From NCBI GenBank assembly GCA_015179025.1, contig WHUX01000285.1, positions 1 to 58,544 on the forward strand: 58,544 bases of DNA, written 5' to 3'. The notes under the pieces are model-generated. The model searched no databases. It was not told the origin of the DNA and was given only the letters and a program-made list of their open reading frames with translations. Position 1 is the first letter of the stretch. Each line of letters opens with the position of its first letter. Below are positions 1-10,664 of the stretch, in pieces. The DNA comes from Terfezia claveryi (Eukaryota > Ascomycota > Pezizomycetes > Pezizales > Pezizaceae). The translations under genes were made by a program, and so were the position numbers.

Positions 1-156
1 TACTTTTGCATCGTTTCACATAGCAATGGTCAAACTGAAGGAAAAAGGTCTTTGTTTGGTATGAAGGGATATAGGGGGCTATTAATAGTCATTGACAGCA
101 TATATTGGGGAGTATGAATGCCCCAGACTCACGGGGAACTATACAATATATCTATC

Positions 157-250
157 ATATACAGGGTCTATAGTATACGGAATCTACACTATACGGGATC
201 TATACTATTCAGGGTCTATACTATATGGAATCTATACTATACAGGAATAG
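157..250. repeat. imperfect short tandem repeat of a TCTATACTATA motif
   Basis: About five imperfect units of 17-20 bp, each built around a TCTATACTATA-like core alternating with GGGTC/GGAAT spacers, lie just upstream of the first reading frame. Nothing in them identifies a regulator. They could be promoter-proximal spacer or a decayed minisatellite. Confidence 0.5.
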
Positions 251-331
251 TATGTACAAGTTTACTCTAATCTGCTATTCCACTACAAGCAGTATCAGGG
301 GCCATGCTCTAACATAAACTATCTATAGGAC

Positions 332-568
332 ATGCCTCCAAAGAGAAAGATACAACCGACTATAGACCCAACGGAAGCGGATGATGATCGGACCATGCGC
401 CATTTTGCAGAGAGGGCTGGGTTCTATAATGAAGGAATTCCGGAGACCCTATACTCACTCTGGAGGCGTGACGTTTCACAACTGATTAAGGAAACAGGGT
501 ACATAGTCCACAAAAATCGGGGACTGATAAATGGTCGACATTTTGCTGGCATGCCACTGGCCTGCTAA
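332..568 (+). pseudogene. unidentified N-terminal coding fragment (78 codons)
   Basis: An ATG opens 78 codons starting MPPKRKIQPTID, a basic Pro/Lys start followed by an acidic DPTEADDD stretch and a more globular part with Arg, Trp and Tyr residues. The frame closes at 566-568 and a different frame (571-816) opens at once with another ATG. The composition looks coding rather than random. I do not recognise a family. It may be the first exon of the decayed gene that continues to 4613, or an unrelated short ORF. No signal peptide or membrane segment is visible. Confidence 0.35.
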
Positions 569-570
569 AG

Positions 571-816
571 ATGGCTCCGAGTAGGCAGCTAAAGTACTCT
601 AGTAATGAGGGGATCCTTCAGTCTGTCAATCAACTATGTCAAGATATTGCCAAGAAAGTGCGAACCGGAAATACTTCTAGGGATCAAGCGGTACAGCAGG
701 CTCATGCTGCTCATGCAGCAGAGTACCCTAATGACCCAAGTCCGCTAGCCTTCGCAAGCCAACTGCATACCCTCCCAAACCACCCTCCTGCTCTCACAAG
801 CCAACCACCTACCTGA
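571..816 (+). pseudogene. unidentified coding fragment (81 codons)
   Basis: This open frame starts ATG GCT CCG. It encodes a helical-looking stretch (SNEGILQSVNQLCQDIAKKV, then an Ala/His-rich QQAHAAHAAEY) followed by a Pro-rich tail ending at TGA. It begins two bases after the stop of the preceding fragment, in another frame, so the two may be exons or frameshifted pieces of one gene. No domain is recognised. Confidence 0.3.
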
Positions 817-2090
817 AATAAGCCGATTTCTCTACTGGGTTAAGATATTAAGAAGTGGAGGTTAGATGCCAGTAGCAGTTAGCTGGCACTCAAAAAAATC
901 AAGTCTCTGGAAGGTAAGAGTAAAAGGGCTATGGACGCGAAGGGACAGGGATCAGCCAGCCAAGGGGAAGAGAGGCAGGCCCTGTAACTAGAAAAAAGAC
1001 CCCCGCAGCTAAGAAGAATGTCAAGGAGGTGATGGTCGATGATTAGGAGGAGGTGTAGAAACCAACTCCAGTAACTAGAGAGGTCCCTACGGCTAAGAAG
1101 ACTGTGAAGGAGGTGCAGGCACCAATCCGGTAACTAAATGGAGGGTCGCTCCATCAAGGAAGCATATGAAGCAAGTACAGGTATTATCATTATCATTATC
1201 ATCATCATCATCATCGTCATCATTGAAGGAGGAGGAGGAGGAGGAGGAGGAGGAGGAGGAAGGAGGAGGAGGAGGAGGAGCAAGAGGAGGACGATAAGGG
1301 GGAGAAGGAAGTGGAGGAGGAGGAGGTGTAGGAGGAGGTGCAGTAGGAGGTGCAGGAGGAGGTTCAGGAGAAGCATCCGTAATCAAAATGAAGGTTGAAA
1401 GGCCGTGAAGGAAGTTGAGGTAGCAGAGGAGGAGGAGGTTGTGGAGGAAGCACCGGTAATCAGAAGGAAGGTGTGCAATACAAAGAAGGATATTAGGAAG
1501 GTAGAGAAAGCAGTTGAGGAGAAGTCGGTAGTGGAGGACACTTACAAGGAGGCTAGATGTAGCAAGTGGCAAGTGAAGGGTGGCAACGAGCCTGCCAAGG
1601 GAACAGCTGCAAGGGTACAACAGAAAATGCAAGTGACCAAAAAAATAGCTATTGTGATAGAGGATGACTCAAGGTGAAGAGGACATGGCAAACGGGGAGG
1701 GTCCTAAAACTCAAGTGGCCAAAACACAGAGGGCTGAGATAGAGGTCCCTGCTGAGGAGGAAGAGGAGGATGTGGAGGAGGCAGAGGGAATAGAGAAGGA
1801 GGAGGCAGTGGTAGAGGAGGAGGTAGAGGACGGTAATGAGGAGGAGCAGGCTGGGGCTGGGAATCACGGCAAGGAGAATGTGGGGGACGTTAAGGGGAAG
1901 GGCAAGGGAAACAAGCCAAAGCCAAAGCCACCAAAACCAAGGCAACCACACCAAACAACTGAAACCAAGGCCACGGGGTAAAGATCAAGACCACGGGGGT
2001 CAAGGCCAAGACAGAGGGCAAGGAGAGGGTTGTGAAGGGTGGCCCAAAAAAGGGTGGAAAAGCAAAGGGGCCCTGAGGGTATGATATTGG
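817..2090 (+). pseudogene. low-complexity Lys/Glu-rich coding remnant with internal repeats
   Basis: Read on the + strand, this stretch gives long runs of Lys/Glu-rich sequence that move between frames. At about 984-1130 two copies of a PVTR..(P)xAKKxVKEV unit of about 25 residues follow one another, broken by TAG codons. Further on come VEVAEEEEVVEEAPV (from 1417), VPAEEEEEDVEEAEG (from 1744) and a basic tail GKGKGNKPKPKPPKP (about 1900-1950). In-frame stops and frame changes make it a remnant, or several exons with introns I cannot place. Such charged tails are common in fungal nuclear proteins but do not point to a function. The GGA/GAA bias produces long spurious ORFs on both strands. Confidence 0.35.
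1182..1375. repeat. simple-sequence repeats (ATC)n then (GGA)n
   Basis: A run of about 14 ATT/ATC triplets (1182-1224) is followed directly by an interrupted GGA/GGT run to about 1375. These are likely slippage-prone microsatellites inside the charged low-complexity region. Confidence 0.85.
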
Positions 2091-2555
2091 CTGCTGGAAG
2101 TTAGAGGATAAATGATGAAGAGTATGTTGTGTTTTTGGGTGTCGTATTTTTGTATTTTGTGTTTTTGTGTTTTGTGTCTTTAGGCTTCGTGTTTTTGGGC
2201 TTTATGTTTTGATATTGTGGTACTTTATGAAGGACTGGATATTGTGATTCTTTTTTTTTTTTTTTGAAAGAGTCCGTACTTGGCTGGATGTTATGAGGGT
2301 GTGGATGAGTAGGGTCTTGGTCATTTTTCTTGATTTTTTAAATATAAATGTGATGATACATATGCAGGTTGGGTAGATATGCAATAGGATTTGGGTCGGA
2401 GCGCTGAAACCTATCCAATTGTAAAACATGACTGACTACATGCATACAGAGCGGTCCATGGTGGTTATCATTAGTATATATGCGGATAAAAGACTTAAAG
2501 ACAACCTCAATATCCACCCATGCGCTTAAAAGACCCAAAACTCCATAATAGTGAC
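2091..2555. other. AT/GT-rich stretch without a recognised gene
   Basis: It holds a GTGTTTTTG-like repeat tract (about 2125-2215), a poly-T run (about 2250-2265) and otherwise unremarkable AT-rich sequence. It may be an intron or spacer inside the decayed gene. No RNA gene or element end is seen. Confidence 0.4.
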
Positions 2556-3009
2556 CACATAAAAGCCCACAAAAACAAAGAGGAAGGGTAAGGAGTCTTC
2601 CACTAAGCAAGCTGCCAGTAAGAGTAACCTTCGGGGAGATCGAGGCAAACGTCCCGCAGCTTCTGAAAGGGCTGATTATGATACCAACCTTTTGATGTTC
2701 AATAACAGGACGCAAGGAATGGACAGCGCAAGTAGTCCAGTGGGTATTCACATGTGTTCCAAGGTTGTTATATATATATATCTAACAAATTAAGCAAGTT
2801 ATTAGGGTCCATCATCATTCAAGTCCACAATCAACTTTCCAAAGGTAGGAGTATAGAAAGCAGATCCAGGAGACTTATACTTACATGGTTGTTTTGCACA
2901 GCAAACAAGGCCGCAAACCCTCACTGGGTCTGCCAGGTCCACTGGGGATACAGCAAAAGGATCAGCTACAACCCGTAATTCCAGCTCCACAATTTTTGGG
3001 GCACCGAAT
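2556..3009 (+). pseudogene. decayed exon-like coding blocks upstream of the 3.07-4.61 kb frame
   Basis: Two coding-like + strand blocks are visible. The first, about 2556-2755, is basic and Ser-rich (KRKGKESSTKQAASKSN). It ends near a possible intron with a TATATATATA tract and a TTATTAG acceptor around 2795. The second, about 2799-3009, reads GCFAQQTRPQTLTGSARS with one TAG inside, and ends before GTAAGC, a plausible donor at 3010. The next coding block starts after a CGTAG acceptor at about 3069. These splice sites are inferred by eye. Product unknown. Confidence 0.4.
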
Positions 3010-3069
3010 GTAAGCCAATCTTTCAAAGAAAATATTAAGGATATTTGATTTCTACTTACATTACATCGT

Positions 3070-4613
3070 AGTGGTATGTGGAAGCCTCTTCTCCGTCCAT
3101 GCGGGTATTGGCAAACTCTGCGTCTGGGTCAGGACCTTCACTAACACCACTGGGTGTACAAAGATGATTATCACCCCCACTAGAGCTAGGATCTTCACCC
3201 TCACTACTTGGGGCACTACTTAGGTCCCCACCTCCGCTACTGGATACACAGGATGGTACCAGGGTAGTGGTAAACATGGGGGATAATAATCCCAACAGGT
3301 CCAAGAAGTGACTGACAGGTGCCAGGGAAAAGAAATAGCAAAATAGGAGCTTCACACAGTTGGAAGGGGTAACAAAAGCAGTTGTCAGTAATACTGCAAA
3401 CCACATAGAGAGGATCATATTATTTGAGGAGCCATTGCCAGATGCTGAGGGTACGGAATGTATCTTGGTAAGGATATAGAAGGAAGCTGAGGTAGATTGC
3501 GGAGTTGATGAAGAGCGTACGAGTAAAATTGATACCTATATTAGTGAAAGCCAAAGTATCTGCTTCGAGATGCTGACAATGATTAATTAGTTATGGAGTA
3601 TCCAATCTCATACAAGATCCCATCTAGTGTATGAAGTAAAGTGAAACATAGCCAAACTATAGGAGTTTAATCAAAACTGCAGTCGGAACTATGTTCATAA
3701 GCGAGTTAGTGAGTTGTTAGATAAGGATCGTTTCATATGTAAGGAGGAAAAACGGAAGGTACGACAAATGACCATAATTCTGACCGCGACTAGATACTCA
3801 TGAAGCGGGGAATAATTGCAGGAGTGGGGTCATAGATTTCATGCAAGCGAAGGCATGTGGTTTATCCATATGAATTATTTCGACGGCCAAAAGAAACTCG
3901 GAAACCAGGATCGCACATTCATAAGCTGAATTACCGGTTCGTTCATGTGCCTGATATTTGCAACCCTCCAGCATGCCCTTCTCACTTATGAGAGTGGGGT
4001 GTTCAAAGATGGTGACAATTTCAATTACAGGAATTCAGCTGGTTGGTCTGGAATCCTCTGTCCATGGTAGGAGAAGAATACTAACAGTACTACAGTAGCT
4101 TTTGGTCGTATACGAGAGCAATGGGATGATTTTCCTACAACACTCGAGCAGAGTCTTCTCAAGGTCATACATATCAGGATTGTGCGGCGATGCCAACAGC
4201 GTGGGAAAGTGACTCGATGGGAGCAACTCGAGTCATATAAGATGGAAAGGATTGAACTCGAGGAATATGCTGATGAACTGGCAGCAGATATAAAGGATGC
4301 GGAGGATGCGTATCTTATGCCAATTGGGTACTTTCCCCAAGAACCCCCAAATGGGCCTGATATAGGTGGTCGTAACAAGAGGGTATTAAGCAGAAGTGAT
4401 AATGCAGACTTGGTTGAAGGCAATCAGGATCCACTGGAGTTAGCAAATGACAGTAATGCAGACGAGGATGGGGGAGATAGGTCTGAAGATGATGAGGGTG
4501 ATAAGGATTCGGAGGAATGCGAAGATAATAGTAGATTGGAGGACGAGGGTGGAGAGGGTGAACCAGATGAAGACAGTGAAGAGATAACAGAGGATGAAGG
4601 AGATGAATTGTAG
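3070..4613 (+). pseudogene. long decayed coding region with about a dozen in-frame stops
   Basis: One reading frame stays coding-like for about 510 codons up to the TAG at 4611-4613, but is cut by about twelve stops, so it is missed by ORF callers. Readable stretches include VSELLDKDRFICKEEKRKV (about 3700), MWFIHMNYFDGQKKLGN (about 3860), MCLIFATLQHALLTYESG (about 3950) and TRWEQLESYKMERIELEEY (about 4210-4270). It closes with a long Glu/Asp-rich tail (about 4455-4610). Several stops sit where Trp or Arg would fit, which suggests G-to-A or C-to-T decay. The layout (basic start, globular middle, acidic tail) loosely recalls fungal repeat-associated proteins of unknown function, but I cannot name the family. 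Only the last third (from about 4200) stays open. Confidence 0.5.
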
Positions 4614-5204
4614 GGCGCTGAGAAGGTGAGGTCGGAATATTTGTTTTGTTGCCCATTATATGTGGTAAGGGATTCGGGATTATGTCAATGTATGGAGTAG
4701 GATCTAAGTAGTCTGGTTAGCAGGGATTTAATGTAGGAAGGGAACGAGAGAATAATAGAATAGAATGGTTTATCAGAGGCCAAACGAGAACATAGTGAGT
4801 ACAAAAAGGGGTTCGAAAGTCTCCGGTATATATGAATTAGAAAATGTTGAGGCAAGGTATAGAAGAAAATGGGCAGGGGTCTATCAGAAGGCATGGGCAG
4901 CAATCAGGGGCCTAGCGATGGACATGGAGACGTAGGCATCACAGCGAAATTGTATAGGAGGGGTAGCGAGGTGACAGGCCTCTTAGGGGATGCATCGTGA
5001 CATTAAGTAGAGAGGTGAGCACTACGGCGATAGTGCAGGACTGTCAGAGTCAGAAGGAGGACAATTTGGGGCTAGTGTCAACAGGCAGCCTGTGAAGAGC
5101 CGGCGTTGGGGAGCTAGAGGAACAGAGGAGCACGCCGGTAACTAGCAGTTTGTCATTTGTGGCACCGGAGGCATCAGACATCATAAAGGCAAACTAGATT
5201 CCTT
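4614..5204. other. unassigned spacer left of the B-old element
   Basis: About 590 bp of mixed, GA-leaning sequence follows the acidic C-terminus of the decayed gene. Short ORFs on the minus strand look like shadows. I see no element end, RNA gene or repeat. The homology to family B integrase DNA starts close to 5205. Confidence 0.4.
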
Positions 5205-5251
5205 TCTGATGTATCTTTCTGCTAATTGATCCAAGTATACTGCCTAGTTAG
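5205..5251 (-). mobile_element. B-old relic: integrase fragment left of the A1 insertion
   Basis: The last roughly 40 bases before the A1 LTR align with the integrase-coding DNA of the better preserved B1 copy (about 24940-24980), allowing many transitions. The match continues seamlessly on the far side of A1, at 19618. The two pieces are therefore one integrase gene split by A1. The five bases GTTAG at 5247-5251 are repeated at 19618-19622 as the target duplication. Confidence 0.6.
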
Positions 5252-5929
5252 TGTAATGAATGGTACTAGACAGTATTCATTCGGTACCGTTTATACAATC
5301 TATATCCGTAGGCATGGACGTTTGTGTATTTCGGTTCTGCTGAGGTAAGACCTCAGAAGGGTAGGGAGATTACTATGTGGGAGGTTCCCGGAGGGAACAG
5401 TAATTAACTGGTGTAATCTATCTTATATGATTTGTGCTATCTAAGCTATATGATCTTGATCTGATCGGAATATAGGCTTGCTTGCTCTGAGTGCTTGCTT
5501 GGTTGCTTCTTGTCTTTCTGTGGATTCCAGAGGGAATCCAGCAGCCTATTTATACTCCTCTGAGACCTGATGACTAAGGAAATAAATACAATAAAGGGTG
5601 ACATACCAGAAGGTGGTGCGCTGTACAAAAGGGGTCATGTGGCCATAGTAATGAGTTACACGCCTTAAACAATGGTCATGTGGCTATAGTAATGTGTTAC
5701 ACGCCTTAAACAGAGGTCACGCGGCCATAATGAGGGTGTCTTCATATGGCAAGTGCCATGGAACTTCCCATGGCAAATTCCACGTGCTATGGACGCTTAT
5801 AAAGCAATAGGAGGTGGTAGAAGGCTAGTCCTTCAACCGAGAGCTTAGTTATATAATATAGTAGTAATATAGGAAATACAAAAGTATATAACCAATTATA
5901 TAAGCAATGAAATAACGTTCTCCATTACA
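5252..5929 (-). repeat. A1 3' LTR (678 bp)
   Basis: Starts TGTAATG and ends CATTACA on the + strand, giving 7-bp terminal inverted repeats. It is closely similar to 18964-19617 and 55996-56675 and, in decayed form, to 43250-43928 inverted. Confidence 0.93.
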
Positions 5930-5941
5930 CTTCCGCATATC
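5930..5941 (-). other. degenerate polypurine tract of A1
   Basis: Read on the minus strand, the bases next to the LTR are GATATGCGGAAG. The A2 copy has the cleaner TATGTGGGGAAG at the same place (56676-56687). This is the expected site for plus-strand priming; the A1 version has lost some purines. Confidence 0.6.
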
Positions 5942-5957
5942 GAAGGATTTCCTATCC

Positions 5958-7523
5958 TTACTTCTTTCGCTCTACCATATTAGTTTCCATACGTCCTACG
6001 ATTTGATGCATTGTTAATACATTAGTTTTAACGTGAATATCCTTAGTATTTCCTTGACTCATGATTATATCTCGTTCTTGTTAGATGAGAGCTCGAGTCT
6101 CATCTCTGGTTCTGGGTCCTTGTTTTCCTTTAGTAATTCGATGCCTCTTGAATGTATCTTCCATACTTCCGGTCGTCCAGAAGTCTTGAAGAATTTCGAT
6201 AGTGATATCCTTGGCGTTTACCCAGGAATCATGTTTAGGTGAGTATTCTAGCCATCTGACCTTATATTGTCTTTCTCCAGTTCGAGGAGCTGTTCTGAAT
6301 TCTAATACCTTTTCAACTTTATAACGATCTTCTTGAATTGGTCCTGGTTCCTGAGATTGTCTGTGAGGCAACTGGGTAGGATCGTTTTTATAGTAAGGTT
6401 TGAGTTTGCTGATATGAAAAGTATTATATATGAGGTGGAGGTCAGGTTGACTAGATAGGTCTAGGCTATAGTGATTATGTTTCCGATTACTAGAAATAAT
6501 GGGAAATGGGCCTAGCCATTTTGGTTTGAGTTTAGGTGAGACGTTCGATAGGTTGATGTTTTCTGAGGAAAGCATAACTTGTTGTCCGACTGAAAATTTG
6601 GCTGTATTAGGTAGTCGTTTGTTTGCTTGAGATGCTTTTGTCTTCTTGGCGTCATATAGGTTTTTAGATGTTACCTCATGATGTTCATTTGCTGGTACAT
6701 ATGCATTAATGGGGTATGGAAGTATCGATACGCCAAGATGTGCATTAAATCCAAATAGTGTGGAAAAGGGACTATTCTGTCTAGCGGCATTATACCTAGA
6801 GTTAAGTTTCTACTGTATCTCTGGTAGTTTCTGTAGCCAATCAAATCCTTCGATTTTACAGGCTCTTGCTACTTGTAGAATTTCTTTGTTCACAATTTCC
6901 GTTTGTTCGTCTCCACGTGGATAATATGTGGTGGACGGTTCCAACTTGATTCCTTTATTTCTAGCCCAATCTTGAAAGTGCGTTGACATAAAAAGAGTGT
7001 CGCGGTCAAAAACAATACAGAAAGGGTATCCCATAGTTGGGACTACATGAGTATCAAAGGTAGCAGTACATTGTTCTGCTGTGAAATTATCTGAGACAGG
7101 AATAAGAAACTTAAATCCTGATTGTCTATTGACAATCGTCCAAAGTCATGAAATACAAACTACATGATCTTCTTCAACAGGAATATTCGAGTACAAAATT
7201 GAACACTTAGTAAACACAGGTGCTACTTTAAGAAAATCTATCGATATGTCAGTCCATGGCCTGCTTGGTACATGTAATGGGGTTACGAGTCCAAGTGGCA
7301 CCTTGTTGGAATACTTTGTCTGTTGACAATTATCACAACTTCTGATATAGTCCTTAGTTGGTTCTGCAAAGGACTGGTAATCATATCGGTTAGTAAGATA
7401 TTTCATCGTTTTTTCAATGCCGCCATGGGCGGTTACTTCATGTGCATCTTTAATAACCAATTCGAGATAGTTCTTACCTTCGATGTTAAAGGTAGAGGGC
7501 AAGACTAATCTCCATTGTCCTTG
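5958..7523 (-). pseudogene. A1 integrase with C-terminal chromodomain (broken)
   Basis: Integrase inserts the cDNA, and the chromodomain of chromoviruses targets it to modified histones. The frame holds an HHCC zinc module (HEVTAHGG and CDNCQQTK, about 7330-7440). The catalytic core follows, with D in IDFLKVAP, D in FDRDTLF and E in EQTEIVNK. A GPF-type module (WLGPFPIISS, about 6500) and the chromodomain (VEKVLEFR and YKVRWLEYSPKHDSW, about 6200-6340) complete it. The natural end is TAA at 5958-5960. In-frame stops lie near 7146 (TGA), 6807 (TAG) and 6081 (TAA). The A2 copy has sense codons at these three sites, so the stops are A1-specific. Confidence 0.85.
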
Positions 7524-8910
7524 TTAGTTCTTGACATACAAAAATCCGTCTCTTCTTCTATGATCCTTACGGTTCACAAAGGTATCATAGTAGTTCTTCC
7601 AGATAGGACATACTCTCATACATAATTGATATGCGGCTTTCATACCTGTACCTTGGTCAAGCCACTGTGTGATGAAGTAGTCCTTGTCGTCTTCCCATCC
7701 GTCGCTGATGTGTTTCTCTTCAATGAGCTTGTTGAGGGTCGGTTCGATCCTTATGTTGAAGTCATTGATGGTGGGTTTCTTCTCCTTGCATGTAGAAGCA
7801 TTATGTCCTGAGAACTTACAGAAATCACAACGCTGTCTAGAGGTCTTAGTGTCTAGAACAAAAGAGGGTAAATCTTCGTCAATAGCTACTTTCTTTTTAG
7901 AACGAGTAGTGACTGCGGCAGTGTTGATTGGAATTGCATTACTGCTGCTAGCGGTTGCAGCTGGTTGTTGAGGTGCATTCCATAGTTGTTGTGGGGCAAC
8001 AGGAGTATCCATGATCTCCTGTTCCATTTGTCGGTTGGTTATCTATTCAGTAGGGTTACTGAACTTAATGCTGGGTTGGAGAGTGGGTTGTGTCGGCTTG
8101 TTAGTAATCTATCTTTTTGCCCATTCTCCGATTTCCTGGATAGCTTCTTCACGGCTGAGAGCTGGTGGAGGTGGATAAGCTGGCGTTTGTTGTACTGGTG
8201 CTAGTTCCTTTTGAGGCTCATTTGCGGATAAGATATGCGCAATACGAGTCGTAAGGAATTCCTTCTCCTTCTTAAGAACTGAGGCTGTCAGGTCATAGTT
8301 CAAACTGCCATGTCCGTGGTGGTTGCAGATTGCACATGTTTGGACGGTGAACATGCGGTTGTTCATGGCGTGGGAGCTGCCATGAACTGGACAGTAAAAA
8401 TCATGGCAAAAGGACCAGTGTATCCTTTTGTGTTGTTGCCAATTGCTATAAGCCAGGATAATAGCAATTTCTTTCGCTTCTTCAGGAGCGAGGGTATTTT
8501 GTTGTCCGCTTTCAGAAGATGGATGCCTATATCTTAGTCCAAGAACTGTTAAGGGTTTGTATTTGTTTATATTGGGTACACGATCATACCCACTGAAAAC
8601 TTCTTCTGGTATAGTGGATAGAGTCTCGTCGTCTAAGAACTCTTCTTTCTTCATCATGTCATATTCGCTTTCATCATCATGGATGCTCTCGAAGTATAGA
8701 CAGAAGATATGGTGTCCAAGTTCTTCGGCTCTTCCACGACATTTGTAGAAGTCGCACTCGACATGCTTGAAATTGATAGCTCCGCGAGAAACCATATTGT
8801 TCTGAGTAGAGGTTTCTGGTAATTGGAAAGTTCTTAAAGCGTTGGTAGAGATGTTGCGGTTGTAGGTGTGGTTAGGAGGATCGATGCTGTTGGAAATATA
8901 ATCGTCCTCG
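7524..8910 (-). pseudogene. A1 Cys/His-rich insert between RNase H and integrase
   Basis: In most Ty3/gypsy elements integrase follows RNase H within a short linker. Here about 460 codons lie between them in the same frame. They hold three metal-binding-like clusters. One is CDFYKC with HHIFC (about 8680-8765). The second is CHDFYCPVHG..H with CAICNHHGHG (about 8310-8415). The third is a gag-like CX2CX4HX4C knuckle, CDFCKFSGHNASTC (about 7785-7835). A Gln/Ala/Pro-rich linker (about 7930-8030) separates the last two. TAG stops near 8109 and 8044 and a TAA at 7524-7526 interrupt it. A2 carries the start of the same region up to the window edge. The function is unknown; a captured gene or a second nucleic-acid-binding domain is possible. 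Confidence 0.7.
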
Positions 8911-10253
8911 GTGGTGGGAGTATCCAAGTATTTATGCTTCCTTGATAGAGTGTCTGCTATCAAATTTTCCTTCCCTGCGGTGTGCTGTATATCTGTATCA
9001 AATTCCATTAGGTAATCTTGCCATCGCCTCAATTTCTGGCTTGCGGGCGTTTGAGTATGGAAGGTTACTAATGGTTTGTGGTCGGTAAGGATAGTGAACT
9101 TGTTACCTCTCAATTGTACTTCAAAAAATTTTAATGAGTCAATAATCACTAATAATTCTTTTTGAAAGGTGGGATAATTGAGTTGTGCTGGATTAAATTT
9201 TCTAGAGTGGAAGCAAGATGGTCTGATGTGCGTCAACGGTCCTTGACCTATCCAAGATCCTAGTCCTACATCACTAGCATCACAGACTAAATATTTGGGT
9301 GTGGTAGATTCATTATTTCAGGGTTTTAAAACATGTGGGGAATTCACGAGTTCCTTAAGTTTTTCAAACGCTGCATTATGAGTATCTGTCCATTCCCATT
9401 TCTTTGTTTCTCCTTGCAGTTCTGACAGGGTGCTTGCATACGATGCCAAGTTAGGGATAAACCTGCTGAGATAATTAACGATTCCAAGGAATCCTCTAAA
9501 ATCCTTTTTTCTTGTAGGAGTTGGAAATGTTAATATAGTAGTCCTCTTCTTCGGGTCTACATGTAATCCATCTAATGTTAAAACGTATCCTAAGATTTCC
9601 AATCTTGGAGAAAAGAACTGGCATTTGCGCTCTTTGAGATAGAATTTCTCATCCTGTAGACGTTGAAGTACTTTCTTCAATAATTCTACATGTTCTTCAT
9701 ACGTTTAAGAGAATATAATAATATCACCAATATAGATGATTAAATTTTTATAGACCATGTCCTTAAAAATTTCATGCATAATGCGAACCATGGTAGCTGG
9801 TGCATTACGATCCCCTTTTTGCATAACTCTACTTCTGAAATATCCCATATGACATAAAAAGGTAGAGTGTTGCTCAGATTCTTTATTGTTCCTGATATTA
9901 AAAAATCCATCGGCTAAATCGAGCTTAGTCCAAATGGGATTCTCCACTACTAGTTCTATTGCTTCATTGATATCTGGCAATGGGGTGTGGTCCGGTTCGA
10001 CGGCTAAATTGCGGTCTCGACAGTCATTGACATGTCTGGCTTCTTCCGGTTTATCTCGTTTAGGGATAGTGAACATGACTACAACGTTTGTGTCATTTTC
10101 TACTCTATATATGCGACCTGATGCTTCTTCTTCGACTAATTTGTCATGGATTTGTTGTCTAAATCGATGTCCTGAGGGTCGCCATTTTGGTATCTAAGTA
10201 GCTCCTGCTTTTGGTTTGATAGAGTGATTAATTTTTCTTAGTGGAGGTAATTC
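8911..10253 (-). pseudogene. A1 reverse transcriptase and RNase H (broken)
   Basis: RT motifs run from about 10200: FTIPKRDKPEEARHVNDCRD, then WTKLDLADGFFNIR, then the active-site box, which reads YIGD (about 9720-9740) where Y-x-D-D is required, so the first catalytic Asp is lost. A TAA follows at 9705-9707. The thumb region (RKDFRGFLGIVNYLSRFIP-like) and a TGA at 9318 come next. RNase H follows with FTILTDHKPLVTF and AGKENLIADTLSRK (to about 8925). No frameshift occurs. The enzyme would copy element RNA into cDNA in cytoplasmic particles; this copy is dead. Confidence 0.85.
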
Positions 10254-10664
10254 CTATGGAATTGTCTTGGGAAATAATAAGGGAAACTCCGTTATAGGGT
10301 TGAATTGTTTCTGTACCATAGAAACAGCTGTCACGAGTTCTCTTTCTGAATCAGTTTCTTCCGCGTCACTAATATTTTCCCAATTATCTGGTTCACTATA
10401 ATCTGTAACTGATTTACAGCTGACCTGTGTATATGCTGATCTTATACTATTCACTATGGTTCTAGATCCCTTCCATTCACTTAGCTGGAATCGAGGAATA
10501 TTTTCCAGTTGGATAGTAACTAGTTCCTGATGGGCAGGAATTATTGCTCGCACTTTGCTAAGAGCAAGTTCTCCTAGTATCATATTCCATCCAGTCAAAT
10601 GAGCTACATAGAACGTTCTTTCTTCTACATAACCTATCCAATCAAGTTTGATAGTACAAGCTTT
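10254..10664 (-). pseudogene. A1 protease, C-terminal half, and pol linker
   Basis: This continues in the pol frame directly from the copia target site. It contains WNMILGELALSK, the I-L-G motif that closes retropepsin folds, then an acidic linker (SEPDNWENISDAEETDSE). The other half of the protease is at 16097-16299 on the far side of copia, and the two halves are in frame once the insert and one target copy are removed. A stop at 10254-10256 follows. Confidence 0.8.
10660..10664. repeat. target-site duplication of the copia element (GCTTT)
   Basis: GCTTT at 10660-10664 recurs at 16097-16101 immediately outside the other LTR, the 5-bp duplication expected for a Ty1/copia integrase. Confidence 0.95.

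Noticed and set aside
1134..1398. Poly-Pro, poly-Gly and poly-Ile ORFs on both strands near 1.2 kb
   Set aside because: Simple (ATC)n and (GGA)n repeats read without stops in several frames.
9886..10197. + strand ORFs opposite RT, integrase and RNase H of A, B and copia
   Set aside because: Antisense shadows of conserved coding sequence; they do not persist between copies and lack the independent position of the leader ORF.
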